Source of the DNA: JAGNLA01 sp964472265
GTDB lineage: Bacteria > Caldisericota > Caldisericia > JAAYUI01
Length of the DNA stretch: 55,871 nucleotides
Direction: 5' to 3'
Assembly (NCBI GenBank): GCA_964472265.1
Contig: CAYYJO010000004.1
Coordinates: 1-55,871 of the forward strand
This document shows positions 51,303 through 55,871 of the stretch, piece after piece (the stretch's first letter is position 1; each line of letters begins with the position of its first letter). The translations under genes were made by a program, and so were the position numbers. Below the pieces are notes generated by a model. That model had not been told where the DNA came from, searched no databases, and saw only the letters and a list, made by a program, of their open reading frames with translations.

Positions 51303-52826
51303 ATGGCTATCCAGGAACGAGACTTGACGGAAGGCAACACCCTAAAAAACCTGTGGGTGCTTGCCTGGCCTGGCATCGCCGGAAGATTTTTCGAAAACCT
51401 GTACCAGCTTGTCAACATCAAGCTCATCGGCTTGCTGGGTTCAACAGCCGGGCTGCTTGGGCAATCGGCGATTGTCAGTTACGGCATTGTCGGTGGATTT
51501 TTTGGCATTCTCAACAACATTTCAGGGCCTGGTTCAGTAACGGTTATTTCCCGCAACTGGGGTGCAAAGAATTTCCAGAAAGCTGCATGGGCAGCTGAAC
51601 AAACCCTGATCTACAAATTCCTGGCCGGCGTGATTGCTGCAATTGTAGGACTTATTTTTCTCCGGCTTTTTCTGAGCTGGACTGGTGCTTCGACGGTTTT
51701 ACCAAAAGGAGTTGTTGTTGCACCGGGTCAGGAAGCGTTTATACGCCCAGAAATGACCCTCGCCATCCAGTACGGAGTCATCCAGCTGATCGCAACCCCT
51801 TTTCAATTCTGCTACTTTACGTTCAACACGATTTTCAGGTGCACAAGCGACAGCGAAACCGGCATGATCCTAAATCTTGCCTCAGCCATCTCGAACATAA
51901 TTCTGGATTACATCCTCGTGCTGGGGTGGGGAATCATTCCGAAAATGGGCATCGTCGGAGTGGCGCTTGCAACGGCCATTTCCCAGCTCACGGCATTCTT
52001 TGTCGGGATGTACTTCCTGCTGACCGGCAAAAAATTGTCGGTTGAAAGGTTCACTTTGCTTGCGTTTCCGAGGAGAATCGGCAATGCTGTAAGGTTTTTT
52101 CTGAGGATTCCCTACTACAAAATCAGGATGGAGAACCGTGGAATCAAGATCACTTTTGCGGGTTTGTTCAAGCCAGACCTTGATATTTTGAAGACCTTCC
52201 TGAGAATCGGCACCTCCTACGCGATCACAAACTCGCTTGGATCAATTTCTTCAATGATCTTCATCAATCTAATCTCGGTGTTTGGCGCTGCGTACAAGGC
52301 TGTGTTTGGCGTTATTGGAACCATTGCAGGATTTGTAAATATGCCGTTGCTCGGACTTCAGCAGGCAACCAGTGCACTTGTTGGCCAAAACCTTGGTGCA
52401 GGCAAACCCGAAGGAGCTGCAAAAACGACTTTGTATTCGGTGTTTATGGGCATCGGAATTTGCTCTTTAACTGTGATCATCGGCTTCCCGTTTGGTGGCT
52501 GGATTGTTGGAGTTTTCCAGACTGACCCTGAAGCAATCAAGATCGGAGCGCTTGTTTTTGGGTTTGCAATGACCGGAAACATGCTCAACGCTGGACAATG
52601 GATGCTCTGGACAGCCTTTGAGGGCTCTGGATACACAATGTGGCCGTCAATCTTTGGCCAGCTCAACCACTGGCTTTTGAACATAACGCCGGTGTTCATT
52701 GCCATAAAACTCATGCACGGCGGCATACTTTGGCTTTATTACATTGGCATGTTCTCAACCGGTTCCGTCTTCCTTATCAACTGGATTTTGTTTAAAAAAG
52801 GAGCATGGAAAAAAGCCCGAATCTAG
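51303..52826 (+). CDS. MATE-family multidrug/toxin efflux transporter
   Basis: 507 residues in the membrane, about 12 helices in two halves. Starts MAIQERDLTEGN-x-L-K-x-L, the common MATE beginning; the frame extends to a TTG at 51267, but that is the -35 box. Family features include AWPGIAGRFFENLYQLVNI, SGPGSVTVISRNWGAKNFQKA and, in the second half, GLQQATSALVGQNLGAGKPEGA. MATE pumps export cations, drugs or metabolites by Na+ or H+ antiport; substrate cannot be read from sequence. An insertion around 270-300 (RFFLRIPYYKIRMENRG) lengthens the central loop. Confidence 0.9.
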   Translation: MAIQERDLTEGNTLKNLWVLAWPGIAGRFFENLYQLVNIKLIGLLGSTAGLLGQSAIVSYGIVGGFFGILNNISGPGSVTVISRNWGAKNFQKAAWAAEQTLIYKFLAGVIAAIVGLIFLRLFLSWTGASTVLPKGVVVAPGQEAFIRPEMTLAIQYGVIQLIATPFQFCYFTFNTIFRCTSDSETGMILNLASAISNIILDYILVLGWGIIPKMGIVGVALATAISQLTAFFVGMYFLLTGKKLSVERFTLLAFPRRIGNAVRFFLRIPYYKIRMENRGIKITFAGLFKPDLDILKTFLRIGTSYAITNSLGSISSMIFINLISVFGAAYKAVFGVIGTIAGFVNMPLLGLQQATSALVGQNLGAGKPEGAAKTTLYSVFMGIGICSLTVIIGFPFGGWIVGVFQTDPEAIKIGALVFGFAMTGNMLNAGQWMLWTAFEGSGYTMWPSIFGQLNHWLLNITPVFIAIKLMHGGILWLYYIGMFSTGSVFLINWILFKKGAWKKARI

Positions 52827-52828
52827 TC

Positions 52829-52857
52829 TTGACAGTATTGGAAAATTCCTGTTAAAT
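52829..52857 (+). promoter_or_regulatory. Promoter of the two-propeller gene
   Basis: TTGACA (52829-52834), 17-nt spacer, TTAAAT (52852-52857). It begins 3 nt after the MATE stop and sets the start of the next gene at ATG 52904. Confidence 0.65.
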
Positions 52858-52903
52858 CGTGCAAGATGAAAACTTATGCTTGGTCAGGTCGGTATTGGTT
52901 TTG

Positions 52904-55336
52904 ATGAGGTCATTACCGGTTTGTCTGGTTTCAGTGGTTCTTTTAACAACGACCGTGGCTCCTGCGCAAGCCACGAAAATTAACCGGAGGTGGCACTCGG
53001 ATTTCACCCCCGAGATTGTCGTTTCATCAGACCATACCCAAAACGTGCCACTGATTTCAGGAGGATACCTGAGTTGGCTGGATACCCGCAACAATTTCCA
53101 TGATGCAGAGGGCAGGATTCTTCCGAGACTTTTCATGAAAAACCTTTCTACAGGCGAGGAAAAACCTTGTTCGGCTTTCACAAGAAAAACAAGCTCCAGG
53201 TCAATGTATCGCAACATCTCAGTCTGGGCTGAATCAACTTCGACACAGGCCAGTGATGAAAATTTCGACATCATGTCTTACGATTTTACAACTGGAGCAA
53301 GAAAGCCGATTTGTTCAGACAGAAAAAAACAGGATGCGCCGCAAATCTACAAGGACTGGGTCATCTGGCGTGACTGGAGAAACTGTGAAGTAACCAGTGA
53401 TGATCGGACTGATTATGAAGTTTATGGCGTCAATCTGACTGATATGAAGGAATTTTTAGTCAAACCAAAAGACATGCCTGGAACTGCCGAACTCTTTGGT
53501 GATTATGTCGTTTTGTCAATAAGGAACGGTTCCAAACAGGATTACGACATCTACCTGTTCGTTTTGTCGAGCAAGAGAATGATTCCGATTTGTACAGCTC
53601 CTGGCGACCAGTATTCACCAAGAATTATTGGTAACACCATAATCTGGCTTGACTGCAGAACATGCGCCAACTTCAACGATTCAAAATCTACCAGTATTTT
53701 TGGCTATTCACTGACAACGAAGAAAGAACTCACAATCTCGACACAGGTGAACAGGGAGTATGGCATTTCCGCCGGTGACCGTTACGCAGCCTGGTTTTAT
53801 CAGCCACAACAAGGATTCTGTGGCATGGTGAAAACGCAGATCAAAGGCTATGACACCGTTACTGGGCAATCTTACAACGTGACTGCTCAGCCTGGGATCT
53901 ACAGAAACATCTCCGTTTCAGGCAAATACTGCATCTATGAGCTCACAAATCCGGTCTCTGATTTTGGCACTGACATTTATGTCTTCGATTTCACAACCAG
54001 CAAAACATGGATGGTGTTCAAAGGGTTTGGTGACCAGAGGAATCCAAGAATTTATGGCGATTACGCTGTTTGGGAAGATCATGGCTCTGAAGGTTCCGAA
54101 TCTGTCACAATTTGGGGCACTAATCTGACAAATCCAAGGCAAAAACCGGAACCGACATTTTATGGATACCCTCCAACCTTTGTTTGGTCTTCATTCCGTG
54201 GCGACTCCAGAAGAACCGGTTTTTCAAATTCAAACCTGAAAAAGCTGCCTGAAAACCAGTTCAGGATTCAGTGGGTTGCTGATGTCGGAGATGCAATATA
54301 CTCTTCACCGGTTTTTGACTTACGAGGCAACGCATACTTCGGAACCGATGGCAAGAAGTTCATGAAGATAAACGTTTATGATGGTTCGCTAATCTGGGAG
54401 TTTCAAACTCTTGGAAGAATCAAAGCCTCAGCAGCAATTTATCGGGATCGAATTTTTTTTGGCGATGATAAGGGAACTTTTTATTGTCTGAACATGGAAA
54501 CAGGCCAGGAGATCTGGCGTTATCAAACCAGTGGACCGATTATGAGTTCGCCTGTGGCTTTCCAGCACGATATTGATCACTATGGCTGTGTCGCATTTGT
54601 TTCTTTTGACAAGAAGCTTTATCTTTTCAACGCACTCTCAAAAACACCTTTGCCGAAATGGTCGCTTGATCTCGGAGGATGGTCGGTGACAGCTCCATCT
54701 GTAGATTATAACCCGTTAATGAAAATTTCTGATTCCGAACCAACTTCAAAGGTTATTTATGTCACTACCTCGAACAACAGAATTCTGTGCATTTCGGTGT
54801 CAACAGGGAAAATTCTATCTGAAACATCAGCAAAATCAGCCATTGAAACGTCACCGGTTGCTTTCGGATCATCAGTGCTGGTTTGTTCAACCGATGGAAT
54901 CCTGAATGGTTTTGATTTCAATTCATGGAGCCAAAACCCATATCTTGGGTTAAAAGAGGAAACAAATCACCCTGTTTGCAGCACTGCGCTCTATGACCCC
55001 GTCAATGACATTCTGATTTATGAAGGGGCATCGGGTGAAATCAAATTCAGGGACGAAAAGAAATCCTGGTCTTACAGTTTAGGTGATTCAATGAAAACAT
55101 CACCGGCACTCCTTTTCATGCCAGGAAGCCGTTCCTCGGCACTCGTGGCCTGTTCGGACTCCGGAAAAATCACAATCGTAGAAACTTCAACAGGCAAAGA
55201 GCTCACTAAGATTAGCCTCAGCAATGCCATCACCACATCACCGGCAATCTTTGACACCGGTTATCCTGCAATACTGGTTGGAACAATCGATCGCAAGCTC
55301 TATTGCATAAGCCAGAGACCTCCTCAGGACGACTGA
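52904..55336 (+). CDS. Secreted protein with TolB-like and PQQ-like beta-propellers
   Basis: 810 residues from ATG 52904; an in-frame GTG at 52859 lies upstream of the predicted transcription start. Signal peptide (about 1-25). N-terminal half (about 30-430): repeated strands such as DYDIYLFVLSSKRMIPI, SPRIIGNTIIWLD and NPRIYGDYAVWED, the pattern of cell-surface TolB/YVTN-type propellers. C-terminal half (about 440-800): PQQ-like repeats of the outer-membrane-assembly type, SSPVFDLRGNAYFGTDG, SAAIYRDRIFFGDDKGTFYCLN, TSPAIFDTGYPAILVGTIDRKLYCI. Propellers are usually binding platforms; no enzyme motif is seen. It lies alone between the MATE gene and rplU. Confidence 0.8.
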   Translation: MRSLPVCLVSVVLLTTTVAPAQATKINRRWHSDFTPEIVVSSDHTQNVPLISGGYLSWLDTRNNFHDAEGRILPRLFMKNLSTGEEKPCSAFTRKTSSRSMYRNISVWAESTSTQASDENFDIMSYDFTTGARKPICSDRKKQDAPQIYKDWVIWRDWRNCEVTSDDRTDYEVYGVNLTDMKEFLVKPKDMPGTAELFGDYVVLSIRNGSKQDYDIYLFVLSSKRMIPICTAPGDQYSPRIIGNTIIWLDCRTCANFNDSKSTSIFGYSLTTKKELTISTQVNREYGISAGDRYAAWFYQPQQGFCGMVKTQIKGYDTVTGQSYNVTAQPGIYRNISVSGKYCIYELTNPVSDFGTDIYVFDFTTSKTWMVFKGFGDQRNPRIYGDYAVWEDHGSEGSESVTIWGTNLTNPRQKPEPTFYGYPPTFVWSSFRGDSRRTGFSNSNLKKLPENQFRIQWVADVGDAIYSSPVFDLRGNAYFGTDGKKFMKINVYDGSLIWEFQTLGRIKASAAIYRDRIFFGDDKGTFYCLNMETGQEIWRYQTSGPIMSSPVAFQHDIDHYGCVAFVSFDKKLYLFNALSKTPLPKWSLDLGGWSVTAPSVDYNPLMKISDSEPTSKVIYVTTSNNRILCISVSTGKILSETSAKSAIETSPVAFGSSVLVCSTDGILNGFDFNSWSQNPYLGLKEETNHPVCSTALYDPVNDILIYEGASGEIKFRDEKKSWSYSLGDSMKTSPALLFMPGSRSSALVACSDSGKITIVETSTGKELTKISLSNAITTSPAIFDTGYPAILVGTIDRKLYCISQRPPQDD

Positions 55337-55373
55337 CCGAAAAGTTTTTCCCTTTTACCAAACACCTATTTGA

Positions 55374-55401
55374 TTGACTGATGTTTTTTCCCATCTAATA
55401 T
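55374..55401 (+). promoter_or_regulatory. rplU promoter
   Basis: TTGACT (55374-55379), 16-nt spacer, TAATAT (55396-55401), with a leader of about 26 nt and a GGAGG ribosome-binding site. Confidence 0.6.
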
Positions 55402-55434
55402 AGAAAAGATGTAAACACTACTTGGAGGACAGTT

Positions 55435-55749
55435 ATGTACGCAGTAATCAGGACAGGTGGAAAGCACTACAAAGTTGCCGAAGGCGACATTCTCAAGGTT
55501 GAGAAGCTCGAAGTCGAGGCAGGCAAGGAATACACATTTGCAGAAGTCTCAATGGTTGAAAACGGTGGATCGGTCAAGATCGGCAAACCGTTTGTCAGTG
55601 GTGCAAAAGTTTTGGCCGACGTTGTCGACCAGGTAAAGGGTCCAAAGCTCACGGTCTTCTTCTACCGCCACAAGACCAACCACAAGAGAATGATGGGTCA
55701 CAGACAGCCGTATTCAGAAGTAAAAATCAAACAAATTATTGGAGGTTGA
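55435..55749 (+). CDS. rplU: 50S ribosomal protein L21
   Basis: Binds 23S rRNA in the large subunit. 104 residues, the standard length; MYAVIRTGGKHYKVAEGDILKVEKL at the start and the basic signature FFYRHKTNHKRMMGHRQPYSEVKI at the end are typical. ATG 55435 with TTGGAGG upstream. In most bacteria rpmA (L27) and obg follow; here the next start 8 nt later belongs to another family. Confidence 0.97.
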   Translation: MYAVIRTGGKHYKVAEGDILKVEKLEVEAGKEYTFAEVSMVENGGSVKIGKPFVSGAKVLADVVDQVKGPKLTVFFYRHKTNHKRMMGHRQPYSEVKIKQIIGG

Positions 55750-55756
55750 TAAAAAG

Positions 55757-55871
55757 ATGCAAAGAAATGTCATTATCATGGGCGCAGCCGGACGCGATTT
55801 CCATAACTTCAATGTACTTTATCGCGACAACCCGGACTTCAACGTGGTTGCCTTCACTGCAACCCAGATTC
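55757..55871 (+). CDS. Probable GTPase / cyclic 2,3-diphosphoglycerate synthetase-like protein (5' fragment)
   Basis: 38 codons before the right edge, ATG 55757 with GGAGG 11 nt upstream. MQRNVIIMGAAGRDFHNFNV with FNVVAFTATQI matches the first strand, P-loop-like turn and second strand of a family of predicted GTPases related to archaeal cyclic 2,3-diphosphoglycerate synthetase (GAAGRDFHNFN is its signature). Too short for more. Co-transcribed with rplU. Confidence 0.65.
   Translation, partial: MQRNVIIMGAAGRDFHNFNVLYRDNPDFNVVAFTATQI

Overview
This window reads as a chromosomal segment of a mid-GC bacterium from a deep or poorly sampled lineage. It has a complete bacterial housekeeping set, sigma70-type promoters, an HrcA/CIRCE heat-shock site and standard use of TGA as a stop. 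Several genes encode proteins with a copper-amine-oxidase-type 'stalk' C-terminus, common in Caldisericota/Coprothermobacterota-like and clostridial lineages. No outer-membrane or LPS genes are seen. The phylum cannot be fixed from this sequence alone; a Caldisericota-like affiliation is only a guess.

Layout. 1-1638 (-): a Rieske protein and a cytochrome b fused to a two-cluster ferredoxin, running off the left edge. 1933-3866 (-): groES-groEL behind a promoter and a variant CIRCE. 4095-13152 (+): yitT, ftsE, ftsX, an EnvC-like M23 hydrolase, a CtpA protease, a Ca2+-ATPase, gmk, rpoZ and a degenerate plsY, mostly overlapping. 13097-13885 (-): tlyA. 13937-20339 (+): mfd, a phosphatase-MazG fusion, a GNAT gene, a DUF6485 protein and a methyltransferase-like protein. 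20311-33088 (-): tRNAs Pro-Arg-Arg-Arg-Lys, a GNAT-like gene, tRNAs Leu and Gly, then tig-clpP-clpX-lon-rimO-thpR-recA-recX-rny, a terminator, and ymdB. Proteostasis, DNA repair and RNA decay are thus read as one unit behind a tRNA promoter.

33151-51115 is the accessory region. It holds a TlpA-type thiol-disulfide lipoprotein, a beta-propeller/stalk protein, and five paralogues (here A-E) of a large secreted, cysteine-containing, multi-domain family I do not recognise. A stands alone; E-D-C-B form one operon with 4-nt overlaps. D carries an in-frame TGA at a position that aligns near a conserved CxxC, and a dnaX-type A AAA AAG heptamer near its 3' end. B ends at a domain boundary. Segments shared between A and C, and between A and E, indicate recombination among copies. 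This family is the best candidate for an undescribed extracellular system.

51303-55871 (+): a MATE transporter, a two-propeller secreted protein, rplU, and the start of a probable GTPase in place of the usual rpmA.

A recurring regulatory theme is promoters whose -10 box ends only 6-8 nt before the start codon (yitT, the DUF6485 gene, the propeller/stalk gene, the MATE gene), suggesting leaderless transcripts.
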